Assembly: GCA_902495955.1 (NCBI GenBank)
Contig: CABUZE010000063.1
Coordinates: 1-5,657, forward strand
Length of the DNA: 5,657 bases
DNA from: an uncultured Collinsella sp.
GTDB lineage: Bacteria > Actinomycetota > Coriobacteriia > Coriobacteriales > Coriobacteriaceae
Reading direction: 5' to 3'
The notes under the pieces are model-generated. The model was not told where the DNA came from, did no database searches, and saw nothing but the letters and a program-made list of their open reading frames with translations. Below are positions 1 to 5,465 of the stretch, piece after piece. Positions within the stretch are counted from its first letter, which is position 1. Each line of letters starts with the position of its first letter. The translations under genes and the position numbers were made by a program.

Positions 1-612
1 AGAGTAGACGGTCGCAAAGCCGCGGCCGATGCTCTTAAAGAAGCGCACCAGATCGTTATCCACGCGATCGAACGTCTGAATACGCAGGAACACAAAGAGC
101 AGCGCCAGGAAAAAGGCAATGACGGTACCAAGGGTCGCAAGCGCAATGGTGATTTCGATGCCGCGAATAAAGAAGTCGCCGCTCTTATAGGTCATGTAGA
201 CCAGGCTCGGCAAAAAGTCGCTGGGATTGGAGTCCGAGACAATGCTCACCTGCACCAGGTCGATAAACGACATGACACAGCGGTCGACAAAGAAGATCGC
301 CGCGATGGCGACCACGACGTAGCTGCCTAAGCGCGCGCCGCGACGGAAGCGCTCGGATGCGAACGGCGACTTTTCGCGATAGTCGTTCCAGTGCATGAGT
401 TTGGTGACGAGCGCCGCCGCCGACACGACGAGCCAGGCCCAAAGAATCGCCCAAAGGCAATCCTGGAAGATACCGGTGGGGGCCAAGAAGCTCAGCGGCG
501 TGGGATTGCGCTGGCTAAACGCCAGGCCGAGCGCCGCGATGACGCTCGTGCCCAGGTACACATAACGGTGATCGGCCTTGATAAAGGAGGCCAGACGATT
601 GATGGTTTTCAT
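1..612 (-). CDS. Amino-acid ABC transporter permease, HisM/GlnP type, N-terminal 204 residues (3' end outside window)
   Basis: Inner-membrane subunit of a polar amino-acid importer, which would form the channel for substrate delivered by the binding protein encoded just upstream. The reading frame is open from ATG at 612 to base 1 (204 codons), so the C-terminus lies outside the window. Hydrophobic segments are at about residues 17-33, 52-71, 94-121 and 150-178. The last of these (start of FFIRGIEITIALATLG) matches the first helix of the conserved permease domain. The window stops in FKSIGRGFATVYS, just where the family's RGTP motif and EAA loop would follow. The roughly 145 residues and three helices before the domain are more than usual for five-helix HisM-type permeases. 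The start is supported by AGGGAGG overlapping the stop codon of the binding-protein gene, 9 bases upstream, so the two are co-transcribed and probably translationally coupled. Substrate cannot be assigned. Confidence 0.85.
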   Translation of the reverse strand, partial: MKTINRLASFIKADHRYVYLGTSVIAALGLAFSQRNPTPLSFLAPTGIFQDCLWAILWAWLVVSAAALVTKLMHWNDYREKSPFASERFRRGARLGSYVVVAIAAIFFVDRCVMSFIDLVQVSIVSDSNPSDFLPSLVYMTYKSGDFFIRGIEITIALATLGTVIAFFLALLFVFLRIQTFDRVDNDLVRFFKSIGRGFATVYS

Positions 613-621
613 GCTGCCTCC

Positions 622-1548
622 CTATGCCGGCTGACGGTCGAGGCACGCGTCCCACATTTGGTCGCGTTCCTCTTGGCTGACGCCCTTGAGCGTCTTGTCG
701 ATGAGCTTAAGCAGCTTGTCCGAGCCCTTGCGGCAGCCGACGTTTGCCGCGACCTCCTGCTTAAAGCCCTCGCCCTCGGCAAAATGGATGGGGACGATAC
801 CAGGATTTTGGGCCATATAGCCCTTCTCGTTCTCGGTGTTGTAGGTCACGGCATCGCACGAGCCCTGCAGCAGGTTCGAAAACACCGTGGGAACCGAATC
901 GACCGGGTTCTTGTGGACAACGCCCGGGATCTCGTCGATGACGGTATCGAGCATGGTGTCCTTTTGGCCGAGTACCGTGGCACCGCTAAAGTCGCTGAGC
1001 TTGGTGGCGTTTTGGTAGGGGGAACCCTCTTTTACGAACAGGCCAAAGTAGCCAATGAAGTACGGGTCGGAGAAGCCGACCGACTCCTCGCGCTCGGGCG
1101 TGGCGCTCATGCCGGCGATGATGAGGTCGATCTGGCCGTTGTTGAGCGAATCGATAAGGCCCGAGAAGCTCTGCTTGACGGCAACGGGCTCGCCACCGAG
1201 GGCCTTGCAGACGATCTTGGCGATCTGCACGTCGTAGCCATCGGCATAGGCGCCCTGCACGTTGTCGATGGGGATGGTGTACTCACTGGCTTCGGAAACC
1301 TGCCAGTTGTACGGGGCGTAGGCCGCCTCCATGCCAATGCGGATCTTATCCTTGCCGATCACGGAATCGGACAGGTCGTCGCGACCGCCGCCCGTCGTGG
1401 GCTGAACCACCTTGAGCGTGGACGGGCGCTGACAGCCGGCAAGCGCGCCGGCGACGACGGAAGCGCTCGCAGCGAGAGCGCTACCCAAAAAGATGCGACG
1501 GCTGCATATCGGCTGGGCCTGCATGCCGCGCTGTTGGGGAGAATGCAT
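622..1548 (-). CDS. Amino-acid ABC transporter substrate-binding lipoprotein (SBP_bac_3 family)
   Basis: Extracytoplasmic receptor of the importer, 308 residues. The N-terminus has a twin-arginine motif (SRRIFLG, residues 16-22), a hydrophobic stretch, and a lipobox LAGC with Cys39 as the predicted lipidation site. This suggests a membrane-anchored lipoprotein, possibly exported folded by Tat. The mature part shows the family 3 signatures: IRIGMEAAYAPY (69-80), GYDVQIAK (104-111), and DLIIAGMSATPER (141-153) followed by GFSDPYF (158-164). Arg153 is the expected carboxylate-binding arginine. Where relatives often read DAVxxD, this protein reads DAVTYN (232-237), so an aspartate that commonly holds the amino group is Asn here. 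That alignment is by eye. The frame is open upstream to 1764, but ATG 1548 is chosen because AGGGAAGG lies 7 bases before it and the signal peptide starts there. It is followed by the permease gene after 9 bases. Substrate is unknown. Confidence 0.9.
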   Translation of the reverse strand: MHSPQQRGMQAQPICSRRIFLGSALAASASVVAGALAGCQRPSTLKVVQPTTGGGRDDLSDSVIGKDKIRIGMEAAYAPYNWQVSEASEYTIPIDNVQGAYADGYDVQIAKIVCKALGGEPVAVKQSFSGLIDSLNNGQIDLIIAGMSATPEREESVGFSDPYFIGYFGLFVKEGSPYQNATKLSDFSGATVLGQKDTMLDTVIDEIPGVVHKNPVDSVPTVFSNLLQGSCDAVTYNTENEKGYMAQNPGIVPIHFAEGEGFKQEVAANVGCRKGSDKLLKLIDKTLKGVSQEERDQMWDACLDRQPA

Positions 1549-1684
1549 AATCTGCCTTCCCTGTTGAATCGTATGCTGACGACTTAACAGGATACGCCAG
1601 CGACCAGCAGCGCAGCACAAGCTCGAAAAATTAATAGACACACGGTAGTCATTGGGAACGTCGATGTTTTGACAATGCCAGCGA

Positions 1685-1784
1685 GCGCCACCCAGAGCGA
1701 ACAAGTTGGCATGAAAAAGGCACGGCATAGACCTTCTGGTCATGCCGTGCCTTTTGAATGACAAATTGTCGCTCTGGGTGGCGC
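1685..1784. repeat. 100-base nested palindrome around the terminator
   Basis: Outer arms GCGCCACCCAGAGCGA (1685-1700) and TCGCTCTGGGTGGCGC (1769-1784) are perfect 16-base reverse complements. Pairing continues inward through CAA/TTG with one extra A on the left, then imperfectly (about 6 of 10 positions), until it merges with the inner terminator stem at 1715-1755. The symmetry stops abruptly outside GCGCCACCC. The outer stem is not needed for termination, so this may be a repeated extragenic palindromic element that carries a terminator, or a small decayed mobile element. It lies between two genes read in the same direction. Confidence 0.75.
1714..1755 (-). terminator. Intrinsic terminator of the epimerase transcript
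   Basis: AAAAGGCACGGCAT (1715-1728) pairs perfectly over 14 bases with ATGCCGTGCCTTTT (1742-1755). The stem then extends by GACC/GGTC after a single bulged A, leaving a TTCT loop. Read on the minus strand, the stem ends in a five-T run (complement of 1714-1718), about 72 bases after the epimerase stop codon. The plus-strand side also ends in TTTT, so it could act in both directions, but the gene order makes the minus strand the natural one. Confidence 0.9.
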
Positions 1785-1826
1785 GCAGCGTCGACCGGTC
1801 CGTCGTTCGTCAGAATGGCGGAACCT

Positions 1827-2720
1827 CTAGAGCAAAGTGACGCTAAAGCTGCGGACGTCCGTCTCGCCCGGCGCCAGCGTAATGGTGTTGACCTTGTGCT
1901 CAAAGACGTCGTCCTCGGTGTCCATGGTGGTGTGACCGGTCCAGGGCTCGAGCGCCACAAACGGGGCGTCGTTGGCGGCAGACCACACGCCGATGTACTT
2001 AAAACCCTCAAAGTCGATCTTGACGCCGTGGCCCGACTTGCGGCCACGCAGCGTGAGCGTGGAGCCCGGGGTATCGGTGAACATGATGGCATCGTTATCG
2101 AAGCTGCGGTGCGTGATGGGCAGCACGTCCGAGTTATCGGGAGCCTTGTAGCTGCCCTCGAACGTCATGAGGCCATCGGGCGTGATGATGGGGGCCTCAT
2201 TGGTCCAAGCCTCGGTAAATGCCAGCTCGTAATCCTCGAACGTCTCGTCCTCGGCAGCGGGGGCGGGCACGTTAAATGCAGGGTGACCGCCCACCGAGAA
2301 CGGCAGGTCCACGTCGCCGGTGTTGGTGACGGCAAAGGTCTGCGTGAGCGTGGCGTCGCCGGTTAGGGCATAGGTCATGTTGAGCTTAAAGTGGAAGGGG
2401 AAAGCCTTGAGCGACTCAGGCGTGTCGGTGATCTCGTAAGTGACGGACGAGCCGTCCTCGGAGACCTCGACCAGCTTGTGCTCGACGATGCGCGCGAGGC
2501 CGTGGCGCGGCATCTCGCAGGCGCCAGCCGCAGACGTCGCCGTGTTGTTGCGCAGTGAGCCCACGATGGGGAACAGGATGGGCGCGTGCTTGCTCCAAAA
2601 GGCGGGGTCACCCTGCCACAGATACTCGTTGCCGTTGAGAGCAAGGCTCGTGAGCTGGGCACCCATGGAATCGATGGCCGCGGTAAGGCCGCCGCGCTTG
2701 ATGGTAGTGACGGTGGACAT
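1827..2720 (-). CDS. Aldose 1-epimerase family protein, LacX-like
   Basis: Cytoplasmic protein of 297 residues in the galactose mutarotase superfamily. Characterised members interconvert the alpha and beta anomers of sugars. LacX-type members have a less certain substrate. The beta-sandwich motifs are in order: FPIVGSLRNN (50-59), MPRHGLAR (70-77) with His73, GGHPAF (144-149) with His146 as the expected catalytic acid, and ALEPW (256-260) with Glu258 as the expected base. Length fits the LacX-like subgroup, which is shorter than classical GalM (about 340). The frame extends back to 2744, but ATG 2720 is preferred because GGAGGA sits 7 bases upstream. It follows the membrane-protein gene by 79 bases on the same strand and ends before a strong terminator, so it is probably the last gene of its transcript. 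No sugar kinase or uptake gene is adjacent, so the pathway is not defined by context. Confidence 0.9.
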   Translation of the reverse strand: MSTVTTIKRGGLTAAIDSMGAQLTSLALNGNEYLWQGDPAFWSKHAPILFPIVGSLRNNTATSAAGACEMPRHGLARIVEHKLVEVSEDGSSVTYEITDTPESLKAFPFHFKLNMTYALTGDATLTQTFAVTNTGDVDLPFSVGGHPAFNVPAPAAEDETFEDYELAFTEAWTNEAPIITPDGLMTFEGSYKAPDNSDVLPITHRSFDNDAIMFTDTPGSTLTLRGRKSGHGVKIDFEGFKYIGVWSAANDAPFVALEPWTGHTTMDTEDDVFEHKVNTITLAPGETDVRSFSVTLL

Positions 2721-2740
2721 GCTACTTCCTCCAAAAGTAA

Positions 2741-2763
2741 ACAATAGTGTCGAGGGCTATTGT
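2741..2763 (-). promoter_or_regulatory. Short dyad upstream of the epimerase ribosome binding site
   Basis: ACAATAG (2741-2747) and CTATTGT (2757-2763) are perfect 7-base inverted arms with a 9-base spacer. They end about 10 bases before the GGAGGA of the epimerase gene, read on the minus strand. The transcript continues TTTACTTTT after the stem, so it could be a weak attenuator or intercistronic processing stem. A regulator-binding dyad is equally possible. The low-G+C arms make it a poor terminator. Confidence 0.4.
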
Positions 2764-2799
2764 CCCACTCTTGGCGGCAAGGAGAAGCGGCAGGCGCAG

Positions 2800-3666
2800 T
2801 TATTGAGCGATTGCGTAAAGGTCGAATCCGCCCTGCGGCGTGCTGTCGACCGTATCGGGCGCCTGCGAGTTAAAGCTCACGGGAACCATGCGCTTTGAGG
2901 CACGGAAGCGCGCGCCATCGGTGGCGACGGGCGGCTCGTCGACCGTGAGCTCGTAGTCGCCGGGCTTGAGCTCGATGCCGTCGCCAGCGGAGTTGACATA
3001 TTGATACTCGTCAATCGCCTGCCCCCTGAGTGTGCGGCCCACGATGTGGATGAGCATCTGGCTGTCGCCGCGGGCGGTGTCCCATGTCGCACCGTCCTTG
3101 ACCTCGACCGACACATGCACCGAGCGCGTGCGGCTGAGCGATTGCTCGACAGACATCTCGACCTTGGCGGCATCTTTGCGCTGTTGCTCCACATGGCTCC
3201 AGACATTTCCGATCGCCGAGCAAGCGATGACGCCGGCCATGAAGGCGATGAGGATGGGACCGAGCGGAGAGCGGCGGGCCGCGTCTTCCTCACGAGCTAG
3301 GTTGGGGCGATGCGTGGGGGCGGGCGCCTGGGCACCCTGCGCGGGCACGTCGAGAATGCTGAAAGATGCCGTACTGCCGGGATCGATGTTATGGCGCGGC
3401 TGCGGGGTCTTGGCCGGCGAGATGGACATGTCGGCTGGCTCGCCGAGCGTGGCCGTAGCGTCGGCCTTAGCCTCGTCGGCCTCGGCCTGAGCCCAGGCCT
3501 GTTCAAAGGTTAGGGGCTCGGCGGAGTCGGAAGCGGCGTCCGTCTCGACGGCATCGTTGCCGGTCTCGTCCTCGTCGCTCGACACGTCACGCGGCGCGGG
3601 CTCGTCCCACTCCTCGTCCGGAGCCTCGCCCTCGCTATACCACCATTCAAAGTTATCGATATCCAT
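2800..3666 (-). CDS. Hypothetical single-pass membrane protein with acidic cytoplasmic N-terminus
   Basis: Not recognised; 288 residues. Residues 1-75 are strongly acidic (many Asp/Glu, W8-W9-Y10 near the start) and look disordered. Residues 76-133 are rich in Pro, Ala and Ser. An Arg-rich stop (R131, R132) precedes one hydrophobic helix at about 134-156. By the positive-inside rule the acidic part is cytoplasmic and the C-terminal half (157-288) is outside. The outer part alternates like beta strands (SVHVSVEVK, QMLIHIVG, GDYELTVDEPP, KRMVPVSFN), suggesting a small beta-sandwich domain. KPGDYELTV resembles loops in Ig-like extracellular domains. The overall plan resembles anti-sigma-factor or surface-sensor proteins, but no family motif supports that. 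ATG 3666 has AAGGGG 8 bases upstream, inside a GGGGCGCCCC palindrome. Downstream on the same strand is the epimerase gene. Upstream is a divergent MFS transporter across a dyad-rich gap. Confidence 0.8.
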   Translation of the reverse strand: MDIDNFEWWYSEGEAPDEEWDEPAPRDVSSDEDETGNDAVETDAASDSAEPLTFEQAWAQAEADEAKADATATLGEPADMSISPAKTPQPRHNIDPGSTASFSILDVPAQGAQAPAPTHRPNLAREEDAARRSPLGPILIAFMAGVIACSAIGNVWSHVEQQRKDAAKVEMSVEQSLSRTRSVHVSVEVKDGATWDTARGDSQMLIHIVGRTLRGQAIDEYQYVNSAGDGIELKPGDYELTVDEPPVATDGARFRASKRMVPVSFNSQAPDTVDSTPQGGFDLYAIAQ

Positions 3667-3751
3667 ACGGGGCGCCCCTTAGGCCTCGCAAATAAACACT
3701 TGCTAGCCTTATACCCCCAGACGGCACTGGAGCTCGCCGGCACAGACAGGA

Positions 3752-3816
3752 AAACCGTCACAACATTCGACGCTTTTCCTCGATTTCGAGATTTTCGCCG
3801 AATGTTGTGACGGTTT
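3752..3816. repeat. Long hairpin with 18-base perfect arms
   Basis: AAACCGTCACAACATTCG (3752-3769) is the exact reverse complement of 3799-3816. The 29-base spacer itself contains CTCGA-TT-TCGAG (3779-3790). The only adjacent T run is four bases on the minus-strand side, and no gene ends here, so an intrinsic terminator is unlikely. It could be a repetitive extragenic palindrome, a transcript-leader structure for the minus-strand gene, or a pair of operator half-sites (TGTTGTGAC facing GTCACAACA). Confidence 0.8.
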
Positions 3817-3836
3817 GGGCGACTGGCTGGCAGCGC

Positions 3837-3869
3837 AATGCGACAAAGGGACTGTCTCTTTGTCACATT
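3837..3869. repeat. 33-base near-perfect dyad upstream of MFS gene
   Basis: The left arm AATGCGACAAAGGGAC (3837-3852) and the right arm (3854-3869) match as reverse complements at 14 of 16 positions around a single central T. Continuous symmetry without a real loop is typical of a protein-binding operator or of a REP-like repeat, not of an RNA hairpin. It ends 57 bases before the transporter start. Confidence 0.65.
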
Positions 3870-3878
3870 CTGTTAGAG

Positions 3879-3905
3879 TTGCAGGGATTGAATCCCGCTT
3901 ATTAA
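3879..3905 (+). promoter_or_regulatory. Candidate MFS promoter enclosing a 13-base palindrome
   Basis: TTGCAG (3879-3884) and TATTAA (3900-3905) resemble -35 and -10 boxes but are only 15 bases apart, which is short. Reading TTAATG (3902-3907) as the -10 gives 17. Between them lies GGGATT-G-AATCCC (3884-3896), a perfect palindrome, in the classic position for a repressor that blocks polymerase. Transcription would begin only a few bases before the ribosome binding site at 3915. The palindrome is certain; the promoter and operator roles are inferred. Confidence 0.35.
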
Positions 3906-3914
3906 TGCGACATT

Positions 3915-3918
3915 GGAG
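3915..3918 (+). promoter_or_regulatory. Ribosome binding site that decides the MFS start
   Basis: GGAG at 3915-3918 lies 8 bases before TTG 3927. The alternative GTG at 3918 overlaps this GGAG and has no Shine-Dalgarno-like sequence upstream of it, so it is unlikely to be used. Confidence 0.65.
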
Positions 3919-3926
3919 TGACAGCC

Positions 3927-5162
3927 TTGACCGCCGCAACCACGCCTAAAAGCAAGTCAACCGCCGCTGCGCTTTCACCTGCGCGCACCAATCTTTGCCT
4001 GGCGCTGCTCGTGTTGTTAGGTTTTTCGCTCGGCTGCTCGGAGTTCGTGGTCATCGGCATCGAGAGCGACCTGGCGACGGAGCTCGGCATATCGCTTGCC
4101 ACCGCAGGCCAGCTCATCAGCGTGTTTGCGCTTGTCTATGCCATCGCAACGCCGGTGCTTGCGCTCAGCACGGGGCGATTCCGCCGCTACCAGCTGCTCG
4201 TGTGCTACAGCATCGTCTTTGTGCTCGGCAACCTGGTCATGGCTCTGGCGCCCAACTTCCAGGTGCTGTTCATCTCGCGCATCATCCTGGGCTCCGTCTC
4301 GGGCGCACTGCTCGCCGTGGGTGTGACGTACATCCCCGAGCTGCTGTCCCCACAGCAAACTTCGCTTGCCATCTCGGTGGTATATGGTGCGTTTTCCGTG
4401 GCAATGGTCTTTGTGACCTCGATTGGCAAGTTTGTGGCCGACACGCTCGATTGGCACGTGGCCATGTACGGCACGCTGACCTTTGCCGTTTTGATCTGCG
4501 GAGCGCTCGTGGCGTTTATGCCGCGCGCCGGGCAGACCGATGAGCCCGCCACCTTCCGCGAGCAGGCGGGGCTGCTGCGCGAGCCGAGCATCATCACCGG
4601 CATGCTCATCTTTTTGTTTGGCGTGGGGTCGGTCTATGTGTTCTACGGCTACGTGACGCCTTATCTTGAGCAAGTGCTGGGCATGGGCACGGTCGAAGCC
4701 AGCACCACGCTCATGGCCTATGGCGTGTTCTGCCTGATTTCGAACATCCTGGGCGGATGGATCGACGCGCGCTTTGGCATGAAGGCGCTGCTTGTGACGT
4801 TTGTGCTGCAGGCTGCGGCGTTACTCGGGCTGTTTGCTGTGGGCGGCACCATGCCGCTCGCGCTGGTCTTTGTCTTTAGCTTGGCGCTGCTCATGTACCT
4901 GTTCTCGGTGTCGTGCATCACGCACTTTATGGATGTGGCACGCAGCCGCCATCCCAAGTCGATGGTACTCGCAAGTTCGGTTGAGCCCATGGCGTTTAAC
5001 GTCGGCATTTCGTTTGGCACCGCAGTGGGCGGCGCCGTGGTAAGCAGCATTGGCATTGCGTACGTGGGCGCAGTGGGCGCCGCGTTCTCGCTTGTGGCCT
5101 GGGCCCTCACGCTGGTGACGATTAAGCTGGCTCGCTGGGAGCGCAAGCGGGCGCAGGCGTAG
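3927..5162 (+). CDS. MFS transporter, DHA1 family (AraJ/PbuE-like efflux permease)
   Basis: Predicted proton-coupled exporter in the cytoplasmic membrane, 411 residues, full length for a 12-helix major facilitator. Helices fall at about 22-46, 58-80, 89-108, 111-134, 147-168, 178-198, 221-246, 258-278, 286-304, 308-331, 346-374 and 376-399, with a hydrophilic central loop near 199-220. Helix 1 contains SEFVVIGIESDLATELGIS, typical of the AraJ/PbuE branch (often SEFxxxGLLPxIAxxLGVS). The loop between helices 2 and 3 has a weak motif A (STGRFRRYQLL, 81-91). The equivalent in the second half is well kept (GGWIDARFGMK, 276-286). Substrates in this branch include sugars, nucleobases and drugs, so none can be named. 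The start is TTG 3927, nine bases inside the longest frame, chosen for its GGAG. Likely transcribed alone or with the broken phosphatase gene 51 bases downstream. Confidence 0.88.
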   Translation: MTAATTPKSKSTAAALSPARTNLCLALLVLLGFSLGCSEFVVIGIESDLATELGISLATAGQLISVFALVYAIATPVLALSTGRFRRYQLLVCYSIVFVLGNLVMALAPNFQVLFISRIILGSVSGALLAVGVTYIPELLSPQQTSLAISVVYGAFSVAMVFVTSIGKFVADTLDWHVAMYGTLTFAVLICGALVAFMPRAGQTDEPATFREQAGLLREPSIITGMLIFLFGVGSVYVFYGYVTPYLEQVLGMGTVEASTTLMAYGVFCLISNILGGWIDARFGMKALLVTFVLQAAALLGLFAVGGTMPLALVFVFSLALLMYLFSVSCITHFMDVARSRHPKSMVLASSVEPMAFNVGISFGTAVGGAVVSSIGIAYVGAVGAAFSLVAWALTLVTIKLARWERKRAQA

Positions 5163-5213
5163 GCGCAGATGCGATACTCGAGCTTGATGATGGCGATCGA
5201 AAGGAAACCGCAT

Positions 5214-5273
5214 ATGCAATGCGTACTGTTTATCTGCCATGGGAACATCTGTCGAGGACAACATAACGGCTGA
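5214..5273 (+). pseudogene. 5' fragment of a low-molecular-weight protein tyrosine phosphatase gene, cut at the catalytic loop
   Basis: ATG 5214, with AAAGGA about 7 bases upstream, opens a 19-codon frame reading MQCVLFICHGNICRGQHNG before TGA 5271. The first 14 residues are the classic N-terminus of the phosphatase family: a short beta strand and then the phosphate-binding P-loop C8-H-G-N-I-C-R14 (CX5R). Intact members continue with Ser-Pro-Met-Ala or similar and run to about 150 residues. None of that follows in any frame here, so similarity ends at or just after base 5254. The fragment lacks the general-acid Asp loop near the C-terminus and cannot be active. The intact gene would have followed the transporter by 51 bases on the same strand. 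The sharp break inside the most conserved segment, followed by lower-G+C DNA, indicates an insertion or recombination junction rather than gradual decay. The match is short but distinctive. Confidence 0.75.
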
Positions 5274-5299
5274 TTATCAGGCATATTAACCATTCAAAT

Positions 5300-5356
5300 C
5301 ATCTGACCTAATACCTTTTTACTACTCATAGAGGCTCAGGCACGACAGGTCAGATG
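5300..5356. repeat. 10-base inverted repeat in the inserted segment
   Basis: CATCTGACCT (5300-5309) is the exact reverse complement of AGGTCAGATG (5347-5356), with a 37-base spacer. The core ACAGGTCAG (5345-5353) recurs directly at 5396-5404, so CTGACCT/AGGTCAG occurs three times in about 100 bases. Such spaced short repeats near an element end could be recombinase or transposase binding sites, or a stem. Neither is proven. Confidence 0.55.
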
Positions 5357-5425
5357 GTTCTGCTTTTCACAACAGCCTACTTTTTCGACCGTTCAACAGG
5401 TCAGTAGATTAAATAACTTATCAGC

Positions 5426-5465
5426 ATGCTAGAGTTGTACCTGCTACACAGCTCTAGCATTTTTT
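5426..5465 (+). terminator. Intrinsic terminator-like hairpin
   Basis: ATGCTAGAG (5426-5434) pairs perfectly with CTCTAGCAT (5452-5460). A T-G wobble and three more pairs (TGT/ACA) extend the stem to 13 pairs around a 9-base loop. Six T residues (5460-5465) follow. On the plus strand this is a standard intrinsic terminator and could end transcripts from the transporter and phosphatase fragment. The minus strand has no T run. Its right arm overlaps the left arm of the long-range helix described next, so the two folds exclude each other. Confidence 0.7.

Larger units (their letters stand above)
1549..1826. other. Intergenic region between epimerase gene and binding-protein gene
   Basis: No gene is supported here. 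The right half (1685-1784) holds the nested palindrome and terminator listed separately. The left half (1549-1684) must carry the promoter of the ABC transporter operon, read on the minus strand. TATTAAT (complement of about 1630-1636) could be a -10 box, but I find no convincing -35 at normal spacing, so I do not call a promoter. The ribosome binding site AGGGAAGG of the binding protein is at the left edge. Confidence 0.6.
3667..3926. other. Divergent intergenic region with three dyads
   Basis: 260 bases without a credible gene, between the hypothetical membrane protein (minus) and the MFS transporter (plus). It must contain both promoters. TATAAG on the minus strand (complement of 3708-3713) is a possible -10 for the membrane protein gene, 42 bases upstream of its start, but there is no clear -35. 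Three separate inverted repeats, each listed on its own, occupy most of 3752-3896. Confidence 0.6.

Noticed and set aside
391..1587. Long plus-strand open frame (398 codons) opposite the ABC transporter genes
   Set aside because: It is antisense to two genes with clear family motifs and ribosome binding sites, has no recognisable domain, and is rich in Arg/Ala/Gly/Asp as expected of a mirror frame in G+C-rich DNA.
1549..1764. N-terminal extension of the binding protein up to 1764
   Set aside because: It would run through the terminator hairpin and place 72 residues before the signal peptide. ATG 1548 has a good ribosome binding site.
2721..2744. Upstream start of the epimerase at 2744
   Set aside because: The extra residues would be encoded by the ribosome binding site region itself. 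ATG 2720 has GGAGGA at proper spacing.
3752..3816. 18-base hairpin as an intrinsic terminator
   Set aside because: Both flanking genes start, not end, at this region, and only a four-T run adjoins it on one strand.
3918..3926. GTG 3918 as the start of the MFS transporter
   Set aside because: It overlaps the GGAG and has no ribosome binding site of its own; TTG 3927 is better placed.
4017..4673. Minus-strand open frames of 134-218 codons inside the MFS gene
   Set aside because: They are shadows of a gene with 12 clear membrane helices. Their translations are rich in His/Arg/Asp/Lys and match nothing.
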